DNA from: Platycnemis pennipes
Lineage: Eukaryota; Arthropoda; Insecta; Odonata; Platycnemididae
Assembly (NCBI GenBank): GCA_933228895.1
Contig: OW121856.1
Location: 16,509,805-16,573,804, forward strand
Direction: 5' to 3'
Length of the DNA stretch: 64,000 nucleotides
The position numbers were made by a program, and so were the translations under genes. The notes under the pieces were generated by a model. That model worked only from the letters and a program-made list of their open reading frames with translations. It did not search any database and had not been told where the DNA came from. Shown here piece after piece: positions 54,930 to 64,000 of this stretch (positions are counted from its first letter, which is position 1; every line of letters starts with the position of its first letter).

Positions 54930-55672
54930 TTATGAAACCATAAGGTATTTAGGAGTAACAATCACTAAAGATTTATCGCGGGGAAGACACATCCGGGAAA
55001 TATTAGTGGCCGAGCGAAGAGACAGCTAAGATTTAGTAAAAGAGTGCTAAGTAAATATGGCGAGAAGACAAAGCAGCGATGTTATTTTTCACTACTTAGG
55101 CCCCACCTTGAATAGTCTAGTGTATGGGATCTGAATGAATTGGGTATTATCAGAGAGCTAAACGGTATACAGCATAGAGCAGCTAGGTTTGGTTAAAAGG
55201 TGTTACGATAGGTCTAGTAGGGTATCAGAATTAGCACAAGAATTTGGTTATGAATCATTATCAGAGCGTAGGTTATAGTACATATTAAATCTATAACAGA
55301 AATTTAAATCGAATAGTATTACTGAAGATGTTAGACACATAGTAAAAGAACCAACGTATTATGCAAGATTGGACCAGATGAATAAGATTAGAGGGATAGA
55401 TTGTCGTACTGATAGATTTAAAATGTCCTTTTTCCCCCGTACTATAGCAGAACAGAATAGGCAGTATAGTATAGAGTAGACAGTAGTATGATGTTAACGC
55501 CAATCTGTCTACTACTATGTAGGTACTAACCATCTAGCTGCATGAGACTATTATCTAGAATGGTTCCAAGTAGTAGCCTAGTTGCATGTCAATGGTGCAT
55601 CTTTGGTGAGCTTCACCCCCTGCCACGCACCCGCGCGGTGGCTTGCAGGTTATCACGTGAATATAAATGAAG
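54930..55672 (+). mobile_element. CR1-like subfamily II, degenerate copy
   Basis: Starts near the segment for ITKDLSRGRHIREI and follows the RT C-terminus with frameshifts to RTIAEQNRQ, then 3' UTR, TTCACCCCCTGCCACGCACC, GGTGGCTTGCAGG and a mutated tail near 55670. It begins right after the Penelope-like fold-back. Confidence 0.8.
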
Positions 55673-55774
55673 ATAGATATGTTTCTCTCCGATGTTCCAT
55701 CCAAAATGCCCAGTTTTGTAAAAATGTCTTATTTCCTGTTCGGCCTTACTATTCAAATTGAGGAAGTGAAGAAT

Positions 55775-56295
55775 GCGTTTACTCGGAACCGAAATCGAAA
55801 TTTTGTACACGAAATCGTTAGATGGAAACAAAAAAAGAATTTTAGTGAAAAAATTAATCTTCTAACCACAACCATTAACTCATAAATCAAAAATCAAAAT
55901 AAGCAAAAGGTGACGCCCACCGAAAAAGCTGCTGTGATAACATTGACGTCATTTTCCTCCCGTCCTTGACTGCTCTTACGGGAAGGGGTGGGAGTGGAGG
56001 GGGTTCTCGGGAGGTCTGCTCGCACAGATACTGTAGTATCTGGCAAAGTCAGCTGTGTCCCCCCCCCCCATTGCGATTAGGCGAAGTAGCTCCGCGGGCT
56101 CAGTTGTGATTGGACGAAGTCGATATACGTCAGAGGTTGCACCACACCCACTTTTCCGAAAGGGTTAAAAACATCAGTTTTTCGCCTCTTATAACTCGAG
56201 AAATAATTGACGGATCAAAAAACGGAAAAATACGTGTCATTTTATTTTACATACTCTATCATATTCGGCAATTAAAAAATTTGGTAAACGACCCC
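55775..56295 (-). mobile_element. CGTTTAC-family MITE, complete copy 3, minus strand
   Basis: Read in reverse it shows GGGGTCGTTTACC at 56295 downwards, CCCTTTCGGAAAAGTGGG, the poly-G block CAATGGGGGGGGGGACAC, GACGTCAATGTTATCACAGC and GGTTCCGAGTAAACGC at the other end. AT borders each end. The right terminal G run is lost. The open frames in this interval come from the repeat. Confidence 0.8.
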
Positions 56296-56299
56296 ATTC

Positions 56300-58875
56300 T
56301 CTCTCATAATTTTGTCTCGTATACATTTTTCTAGATATTTACATTACATTGCGGTATCGAATTACTCTGTTTCGGTCAACCATTGAGAGGTAGAGGCATC
56401 CTTTTAAAGAAAGTGGGAAGCAGAAGAGGAATTTAAAACACAAGTTGCTGGCAGTGATATTAGCAACGATCGGAAAAGCAAACATCGCAATCTGTAACCT
56501 ATGAAGATTTACTGTTTACCCTGTTTACCCTGGACTTTATCCAGGGTAAACAGTGAAAGCGATCCAAGCGGATTTGACAGGGGAAGAGTTATTTGCAGAG
56601 GAACTTTTTTTTTGTTCTCCCCTGTTTTGCCACAAAATTTCCTTATCACGAGTATGCGAGTGGAATGAAATGCTTCTAGCCCTTCATGCAGCATAGGGCG
56701 CTACTGTCGCGGGAGCTTCTCCGTGCAGACGAAGTGGGAAGGGGTTTTATTTCCGGGTCACCGCGCAGATAAAACGTCACGCCTTTGAAAAAAGGACCCT
56801 TTCTCGGATTAAATCGACCTTGAGGTTCCGGGGGTAACGTTGGAGGATTCTTTTGCTTCCCAGTTGGAGCACTTTTGTGTAACCTCCCGGGGAAAAAAAA
56901 CGAGCAGTGGGTCCGGGAGAGCGTTTAAGTTGCGAGAAAAAAGGCAAGTGGCTGAGGCCCAACATACAGAGGTTTGCTTTTCCGAGTCGAGAGAGGGTCC
57001 AAGGGTTTGAAATTCTCGTCGAGCGAAAGGAGAGGGTAAAAAGGATAAATAAGAAAAAAAAAGAAGTCGGCCTTTCGATTCTCAGTTTCACTGAAAGTGA
57101 GCCAGACGCTGCTGCTACCGCCAGTTCCATGGTGCGGGGTAGGGGGAAACGTTTTATTTCGAATTTCTGACCATTCATCGGGAATTAATCTCTGGGTGAC
57201 CTTTTCCCAAAAATACTTTCTATTTTCACTAATTGCAATATTCTTTTCGATTTCAGGAAGCGCTCTCATTAAAATGGCAACAATTCATTTTTTGCTGAAT
57301 GTGGCCTATATATTTAAGATTACTTTTTCTTAAGTTACTTTTTCAAAATTTCACTCATTCGCGCAACGATACATTTTGCTCTCCCACTCGCAATTTTCTG
57401 GTCCTTGGATTTGTTTAAGTGGATTAATTTGTTTTCATGATAATTAGGAATTGTCATCGAAAAATATTGAGATTCAGTACACTTTTAGTAAATATCTGTG
57501 CGCCTAGTCGAGGAAGCCACTGTGGAATAGAGCATATACGTTTATTTGCTGGACGAAATACAATGGAGAAATCTTGAGTAATTCAGTTTGATGATCCTCT
57601 TTTTTCATCCCTTTCTCACTTTCTTATAGCATAGAAAGTTACAGGATTAGGCTTGCCACTGGTAACTCGGATTTTGGGATGATAAAAAAACATAATCTTT
57701 TGGACTCATCAATTTCATGAGTTTACCTATCAGCATTAGATTCGCTTTCCCTGCCACTAATTACTGGCGTGAATGAACTCCGTTATTGTCTGGAATGTGC
57801 TAAATCACCGAATATCCCTCAAATGTGTCTATGCTTCCCATTGGTGGATTTCCTTTTGGTAAAAAAAGGGTCAAGAACCTCACTGCGATTTTCAAATTTA
57901 ACTAATTGTAAGATGCTTACAATTGTGTAAAGCTTACAAGATAAGAAAGGTAGCTGAAATTATCTACTAAGAATTCGTGTACAATTTATTTAATGGAACA
58001 AATCTAATCAGTGAAAGTAATTCTCTGCTTTATACAATCATTTTATTCTATCTTAGTACTAATAACCGTCTCTCATTTTAATTACAATGCATTTTTTATT
58101 CGGTTGCATTCTCAGATTCCAGCTAGTGTGATTGAAATTCATAGGGATCTCATGGAATTTATTTTCTGGGGAAGTTTTTAAGGAATATATTTTAATGTAC
58201 TCCTTCAAAGATATTTTTATTATCGGTTCTCGATCTTCCAACAACAAAATAATGTAATGCACTTCTCCTCCACTGTTTTTTCTTTGCTATCGATCTAATC
58301 TTCATAAAGTTAATAAGCCCCAATTTGTGTGATGTGCGGAGACCAATTTCTGTAATACCGTCTGTCGTATGGAATGTGAAACCTTGGTCTACTTGACCCT
58401 TTCGCTAACAGCAGGCTTAAGTGGACGCCGGTATTCTCTCCACCTTCCCCCGTAACCAAAACTATTCCAATATCTTCAAAAATACCCCTTTCGTTCATGG
58501 GGCAAATTTAACTTTTCTAAAGGTCGTCTGCCCTGATTAAAACTAATGGCGATTATGAACTAAGTATTGATATGACCGGTGATTTCCTAAATTATAGCAT
58601 TACAAATGTAAACAAAAGACTTTTGAGAAGATATATTGTGGAGTTCAATATCATATTTGATCGAAGGTTTCCGCGGCGTGGGTTAGATGCTCTCTGCATA
58701 CTTTCGGGTGATCGTCCGCGTCCGTTGGTTGGTAGACAACAGTTTCTTATTTATTATTCTTATAACAGACAACAGTGCTTATTTTGACCACGCGTAGCAT
58801 ACACAGTGTAAAAATATAATCAATTACTCTGCTTCATTTGAATTAAATTCATCATTACCATCAATATTTTAATTT
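56300..58875. other. Unassigned sequence with a GC-rich patch and one hairpin
   Basis: 56690-57180 is GC-rich and has overlapping open frames on both strands (56777-57178 minus, 56907-57170 plus), which argues for composition rather than coding. No family is recognised. A hairpin lies at 56521-56553. The rest is AT-rich. Confidence 0.35.
56521..56553. repeat. Perfect 14-bp hairpin with 5-nt loop
   Basis: CTGTTTACCCTGGA, loop CTTTA, then the exact reverse complement (56540-56553). A direct copy of CTGTTTACCC precedes it at 56512, overlapping the left side. Confidence 0.95.
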
Positions 58876-58879
58876 GAGG

Positions 58880-59480
58880 GTTTACTGCAGCACTACATTC
58901 TGCCCTATTCGGTGTTAACTCCCTCACGCCCTGATACGTTTTCGCTTTCACGTCCTTCTTCATTTGCCCTATATACTTCTCCCTAACGAAAGTCTTGGTC
59001 TTATATTGGTCTTCCTAACGGAATATTCCCTTCTATTATATTTCTAACTAATTCATTGTATCTCAAGGTATGCCCAATACATCTGGTTCTTCTTTGCCGT
59101 AAGGTTTTCCATATTTTCCTTTCTTCATCTGCTCTTCTGTACACTTCTTCGTTCCTCAATCTATTTGTCCATTTTATCTTCAACATTCTCCTCCAGCACC
59201 ATTTTTCGAAGGCTTTTGAAGGTCTGCTTTCCCAATGTTCCATTTCTCTGATCCATAGTATGCCACGCTCCATACGAATGTTTACATGAAGTTCTTCCTT
59301 ACTTGCAGCCGTTGGTTCCTTAAGCATAGCACTTCTTCATAAACGTCTCCTTATCTTGTGCTATTCTTCTCTTGATGTTTTCTCGAGCTTCCAAATAAAT
59401 GTATAGTGCTGCCAAGGTAGGTGAGGTTCTCCACTTACTCATACTTCATGAAGCGTTTTAATGTGATTTTATCCCAATAT
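58880..59480 (-). mobile_element. RTE-like RT C-terminal fragment
   Basis: The minus-strand frame 59327-59001 reads RRMLKIKWTNRLRNEEVYRR, ADEERKIWKTLRQRRTRCIG and HTLRYNELVRNIIEGNI, the conserved stretch before the C-terminus. It is better preserved than 1-360 and from a different subfamily. Decayed flanks extend to both sides; there is no GATGAT tail. Confidence 0.75.
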
Positions 59481-59754
59481 ATGGGAAGCATGTTCAAGGA
59501 AAGCTGTTCAAAATGAAGATTTTTCTGTACCTTTTGCCTGGTCATATTTCTCTGAAATATAAAGCACTTCGCGTACGAATACTTTTTAGTTCTAGGAAAT
59601 TGTATGTTTTTTTGTCATCAGTTATCTTAGACATATTTAAATATAACATATTTATAACACATAATATAAAGTTCAAACATTTACTTTAACAATAAACTAA
59701 TGTAGTTTTATAAACATCTAATATGCTAGGGCTAAAAATTAAAAATTAGAAAAA

Positions 59755-60430
59755 TGAAAAAAAAATATTTTTATGCATGCTTTTATAATTTCTAAAAATA
59801 AAAATCTAAGAAAACAAATATCTTCACATCGTACCAAAAAAGAAAAAAATTATATTTTCCCAAGTGAATAAAAGTTTTGCTTAGTACTGGAAATAAGTAA
59901 ATGCAATTAAAGGAAATTATCCATACAATGAATTATTTATGAACATTAATAGGATGTAATTTTGGTTTTAACAGTATAACATATTTAAAGTTGTCTATTA
60001 ATGCAAGGCCACAACGAAAATCATGGAGCGCTCTCATCCATATTTCGCTCCTTAACTTTAGTTCATTTAAAGATTTTCTAGAAATTGCAAATTAAAGTTC
60101 TATATTCCACTGCATACCATTCATTATCTTTACATTTAGTTAATTTATATTGATATCGGATATGAAAGAGCGCCCCATGATTTTCGTTGTGCACTTGCAT
60201 AAATATACAACTTTAAGTATGTTACACTGTTCAAGCCAAAATTACTTCATATTAATGTTCATAAATAATTCATTGTGTGGATAATTTCCTGAAATTGCAT
60301 TTAATTGTTTACAGTTCTAGGCTAAAATTTAATTTACTTAGGTAAATATTATTTTTTTTGTACGATGTGAAGATATTTTTTTTTTTAGATTTTTTTATTT
60401 TTAGAAAAGCATTCTTTAAAATATTTTTGT
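59755..60430. repeat. Long palindromic fold-back, arms about 265-280 bp
   Basis: The left arm (59755-60035) and right arm (60165-60430) are inverted copies. Matching pairs include GATATTTG/AAATATCTTC near a CACATCGTAC segment, CAATGAATTATTTATGAACA with its complement, and AACGAAAATCATGGAGCGCT with AGCGCCCCATGATTTTCGTT. The spacer is about 130 bases. There is no hammerhead motif and no coding. It may be a fold-back transposon or a derived palindrome. Confidence 0.85.
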
Positions 60431-61190
60431 TTATTTTTTACCGATGCTGGCGCTATATTCTTGGAATATTTGGTCCACAGTGTTCAGGGAAGCATGCAAA
60501 TACTCTCGACTTTCACTCCACTTGAATTCACTTGCACCGTCAAAAAAATACGAGTTATCTTTAGGTTTCTCTTGGAATATGTTTACTGTTGTTTTTAATG
60601 TATTTAACTTCTACTTTGGGCAGTTAATAGCACTAATTACTTGAAGTGAAAAACAGGCTAATGACTACGACGTCACATTTATTGCGGTAACTAAAACAAA
60701 AGGTAACAAAACGTCGAATCAGTACTACCAACTTGAAGGATACATTTCAAATATCTTAAACACTGTTACCAACATTTACGAGCAAAACACCGTCGTCTGC
60801 AACTGCCTCTGTTCGTAGAGTAACTCAGACGCTATTTTCTGAGTGGAATAGCGCTTCAACCGTGTCTGCAAACGTGTCAGGAAATATGTCCATACCATAT
60901 TTGAGGCTCTGTGCTTTCGTCCGCCGTTTACTCCTAAGATCCTTTCCCTTTGAGTCGCTATCCCATTCCGAGGCCTCCCTCACTTTCTCCCACCGGGGGT
61001 GACCTTTGTTGAGAGATGGATTACCTTAATCTCGCCATCCAATTAAATTCGCCCTCCTGCAGTTACCTTAACCCTTCTCCACCTAGCGCTCCTTAAGCGT
61101 CATAACAAACCGAGATCAGTGTCTTGTAATGAATGCTCCATCTTACCCTTAGCCTAAACCTCTTTGTCCCCGAAATCATCCACCCCGTCT
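60431..61190. other. Unassigned sequence
   Basis: A 66-codon frame at 60444-60644 is uninformative. GC rises at 60900-61190 without recognisable content. Confidence 0.35.
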
Positions 61191-61194
61191 GTGC

Positions 61195-62150
61195 ATATAC
61201 ATAATACACTGCGAGCCACCATAAAGGTGTGTGGCAGGGAGCGAATTCACACCAAACATACATCATATATCATGATTTAAAAGGATTAGCAGCCATATTC
61301 TGGTGTAAAAACTTCACAATTTTAAAAAAAGACTAAAATAGTAAAGCAAGCATGGTCAAACTTGCTGTTAGTAGCGTTAGCTTAAAGTCGTTATACTAAC
61401 ATGCAACTACCTATCCTATCCATTAATACACTAGTATTTATGCAATTAGATACATTTTCAGCTATTTATATCCCTAATAGTACGAGGAAAATAGGACAAT
61501 TTGAATCTGTCGGTTCAGCAATCAATTTGTATAATTTTATGATTATGGTCCAGCCTATACTATAAAACGTTCGAGTTCGTAAAGTATTTTTAGCGTCATC
61601 AGTGAAAATATTGCCTTTGAATTAGTTAAGGGTTTGAGTCCAAATTTGAACCTACGGTCTGCTGATGAGGTTAAGGAAACAATGCACTTCCACAAAATAT
61701 ATTTATTTACTCACGACCATGGTTTCGATGCATAGCATCATCTTCAGATGATGCCATGCATCGAAACCATGGTCTATTTCAGTCTTTTTTTTAAATTGTG
61801 AAGTTTTTACACCAGAATATGGCTGCTTGAAGATGATGCTATGCATCGAAACCATGGTCGTGAGTAAATAAATATATTCTGTGGAAGTGCATTGTTTCCT
61901 TAACCGCATCATGAAGGAGTTCCACGTAGTCAATCCAGACACCGTCAACTTCTACGCTCCGTTAATGATTCCCTATTTTTAGTTCATCCAATGGACTAGT
62001 TCCGCTAATATAGTTCTCAAATTCTCAAAAAAAAGTTCTCCCTTTACAAATCTTGCCGGTCTTCTGCTGCACACGATTCAGTTCGTCAATTGAGTCTATT
62101 TCGTAAGGATCCCATAAGCTGGCAACGTACTCCAAAATAGGTTTCTTGCG
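61195..62150 (-). mobile_element. CR1-like subfamily I, degenerate and interrupted
   Basis: Tail block (ATAATACACTGCGAGCCACC), 3' UTR and RT C-terminus in reverse to about 61664. After a fold-back insertion it resumes near 61968 (AATGATTCCC) to about 62150 with the segment for VQQKTGKICKG-like residues. No open frame survives. Confidence 0.75.
61665..61967. repeat. Penelope-like fold-back with the best hammerhead-like core, nested in CR1
   Basis: Arms 61668-61747 and 61827-61905 are inverted copies ending AATGCACTTCCAC / GTGGAAGTGCATT. The minus arm reads CTGAAGA (61747-61741), stem GATGC/GCATC with a 3-base loop, GAAA (61726-61723), CCATG, then GTC (61717-61715). The plus arm repeats this with TTGAAGA instead. 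All conserved core positions of a hammerhead are met on the minus arm. It interrupts a CR1-I copy. Confidence 0.65.
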
Positions 62151-62374
62151 GCATTAACTATCTTCTGAGCAGTAAGTGGAGCGAATTTGTAGCCATCTCA
62201 GAAATGTTGTGGGAAATCTGAACTTCATCTCCTTCACCTCTCTACTTCAAAAGACCGGATTTGAGGGACAGTGGCAATCGGTTAGATGAATTTCAGTATT
62301 CGTTTCGCTTCACGAAAGCGTCAGGGCCGCAGAAAGAGATTCATATACGCGTATCTAATACCCTGCATGCTACC

Positions 62375-62806
62375 GAAGTATTATGACTTTAGGTTTAAAT
62401 TAAAAACGCCTGTATATTGTGCTAGGCTTGATTATAGATTGCCGGGCCGATAGATTTAAAACGTCGTTTCTCCCGCGTTCCATAAAAGAACACAATAGGC
62501 AGGATAGGGAAGGGATAGGTAGGTGAAATATTGTTGGTATTGGGATTCTGTAGTGCTGGGAGCATGTTTTTAATATTGAAATCTATGCATGATAGGGAAA
62601 TGTAGATAAATATATTTGATGGAAATCTTTCCAACCGGTTCGCTACTATGTAAGTACTAGCCATTTGGTTGCACATAACTTTTATATCTAACATGTTTTC
62701 ATGATATAAGGGCATTGTAGCTCTTAGTTACGTGTCAGTAATGTATGATTTTCACCCCCTGCCGCACACTCTCGCGGTGTCTCGTAGGCTATTGTGTAGA
62801 TGTAGA
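62375..62806 (+). mobile_element. CR1-like subfamily II 3' end
   Basis: Starts near TATTATGACTTTAGGTT with a reading for DCRADRFKTSFLPRSIKE, then AGGGATAGGTAGGTGAAATA, 3' UTR, TTTTCACCCCCTGCCGCACA and GTGTAGATGTAGATG tail (62792-62806). Moderately diverged. Confidence 0.8.
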
Positions 62807-62811
62807 TGAAA

Positions 62812-63330
62812 TGGTGTGTAGAAGGAGTGAAATATATACATGCACTACTTGTAGGCATCTAAGATAAACAATGCCTCTACATGCTGAAAACATTTTAGAT
62901 AAGCATTCAAGAGTCCCTTGCAACTAAATGGTAAGTATCAACATAATAATGAAGTGTTTATACATTAGTCAAGTATTTATACATATATTTCCCTAGCATA
63001 CATGACTTGATAACTTTTAAAATGCTTCATGCACTACAGACTGCTTTGTTAATATTGGGCCCACCAATCCCTTGCCTAATATGTTCTGTTGAGGCACTCG
63101 AAAAAAATGCGATCAAAATATGTAGATATCACTCTAATGTTGTTTTTCTGATAAAATATACTTGTGATACACGGGAAATAACACATACATTTGTAACATC
63201 ATCGGAAAATATCTCAGTTCATAATTTATATGAGAAGTTAGGTTTTTATTTTAGTTTACGTACTGACAGTAATTCTCATTCTTTAGAGGAGAAATTGGTG
63301 AAAATAAGAATTGAATCTACCGATCCTTGA
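62812..63330 (-). mobile_element. CR1-like subfamily II/III copy, minus strand
   Basis: Immediately after the previous tail, GGTGTGTAGAAGGAGTGAAA and ATACATGCACTAC read as the 3' UTR in reverse. TTCATGCACTACAGAC and CCACCAATCCCTTGCC (as at 29150-29190) follow, and the RT C-terminal strand continues to about 63330. Old; no open frame on the coding strand. The plus-strand frame at 63007-63330 is its shadow. Confidence 0.65.
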
Positions 63331-63539
63331 ACACTCGGACGAAATTGACATTACTCGCTTTAGTGCCTGGTTTGTTGTAATTGACTTTGTAATGAGTCCT
63401 GAAATTCAAATAAATTTTAATATAATTTAATGGCATTGCACATAACTAAATTGAGCCGTTTCATAGTGGAATAGTAAAGGAAAATATCATCTTAAAAAAA
63501 TAAAAGAAAACCTTAATATATTCCACGCAGTTATCATTG

Positions 63540-63700
63540 CCGACCGCTCGACCGATTTTTGACCTCTTCAGGTCATTTACTAAGTGTAGAATCTTTAAGT
63601 GGATTTTGTTATCGTTAAGGACCTGAAGAGGCAAAAAAAGCTGGTCTACCGGTCTGCAATTATAATTTTGCGGAATAAAACTGTTATATTCTATGTTGTG
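63540..63700. repeat. Degenerate Penelope-like fold-back
   Basis: CTGAAGA is present on both strands (minus 63571-63565; plus 63623-63629) in inverted arms sharing GACCTGAAGAGG and CCGGTC. The plus arm continues TTTTGCGGAATAAAACTG, as in the 44.5-kb repeat (GATTGCGGAATAAAA). The stem II and GAAA part is degraded in both. Confidence 0.5.
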
Positions 63701-63731
63701 TGATGATGACTTTTCAAAGTCGACATTTCTG

Positions 63732-64000
63732 CTCATCATCATCATCGGTCAACAATCCTAGGATTGGTTTGACGCAGCCCTCCACTCGATTCTTCTATCT
63801 GCCAACCTCTTCATATTGACGTAACTCCTCTCTTTTACATCCTTCACAACTTGCCCCGTATATCTCATGCGAGGACTGCCTTTTCCATTCTTCCCATTCA
63901 ATTTTCCCTCGACGATTGTCTTCATCAGGCCGTCTTATTTAGGATGTGGCCTATTAAGTTGTCCCGTCTTCTTTCTATGGTTTTCAGTAGACATCTCTTT
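63732..64000 (-). mobile_element. RTE-like 3' end, continues beyond the window
   Basis: CATCATCATCATCGGTCAAC tail, then AATCCTAGGATTGGTTTGAC and the C-terminal coding end collinear with 1-360 and 45308-45625. The 5' part lies past 64000, so its length is unknown. Confidence 0.8.

Noticed and set aside
56777..57178. 133-codon minus frame as a gene
   Set aside because: Overlapping open frames on the other strand and high GC explain it; no motif or splice support.
1..64000. CRISPR array, prophage or bacterial operon
   Set aside because: No regularly spaced short repeats, no dense one-strand coding, and introns plus eukaryotic transposons throughout.
1..64000. LTR retrotransposon or endogenous retrovirus
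   Set aside because: No long direct terminal repeats, primer-binding site, protease or integrase motif was found; every RT recognised is of the non-LTR type.

Overview
The window looks like a gene-poor, AT-rich intergenic or intronic stretch of an animal genome, most likely an arthropod and probably an insect. It carries CR1-like and RTE/BovB-like non-LTR retrotransposons, tRNA-derived SINEs, PIF/Harbinger, ISL2EU-like, pogo/Tigger-like and hAT elements, a Helitron helicase remnant and Penelope-like fold-back repeats. There are no operons, ribosome-binding sites or bacterial genes. I recognise no complete host gene. The only host-coding candidate is a 39-nt micro-exon at 8643-8681. Species cannot be fixed from the sequence.

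Layout. 1-7.6 kb is a nested stack. An RTE 3' end and a SINE lead into two nearly identical CR1-like copies facing tail to tail (678-1893 and 2024-4530). The second copy sits in the 3' UTR of another CR1 subfamily, and that UTR is also split by a 2.2-kb THAP-containing DNA transposon (4553-6747). 9.4-12.5 kb holds two CR1 3' ends and a pogo/Tigger-like element with a CR1 tail inside it. 12.5-21.8 kb is sparse: a SINE, a hammerhead-bearing fold-back, a decayed RT fragment and a 235-bp hAT MITE.

21.8-32.2 kb holds a 5'-inverted CR1 copy, three or more copies of a MITE family with CGTTTAC ends, and a 2.8-kb PIF/Harbinger element (24160-26988) with remnants of both its Myb-like and transposase genes. 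A decayed 2.5-kb CR1 copy follows. 32.6-38.5 kb contains a degenerate CR1 copy, a hAT MITE with a perfect 8-bp target duplication, GC-rich ORFs of unknown nature, the Helitron helicase fragment and a TATCGAT-rich tandem repeat. 38.9-42.7 kb has two more CR1 copies, and 42.7-43.0 kb a possible MULE-like 5' exon pair.

43.7-64 kb is a patchwork of RTE 3' ends, Penelope-like fold-backs (44, 54.5, 61.8, 63.6 kb), an inverted SINE chimera, a tandem duplication (48.8-49.5 kb), a long palindrome (59.8-60.4 kb) and further CR1 copies. The genes do not form a pathway. What links them is insertion history: nested order, target duplications and repeated tail-to-tail CR1 junctions let relative ages be read directly.

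Most notable: candidate hammerhead-ribozyme cores in at least five dispersed Penelope-like repeats; the CGTTTAC MITE family; the THAP transposon with AT target duplication; recurrent tail-to-tail CR1 pairs; and perfect hairpins with 5-7 nt loops that look like template-switch scars. For CR1 copies, subfamilies I, II and III are my own labels based on 3' UTR and protein differences.
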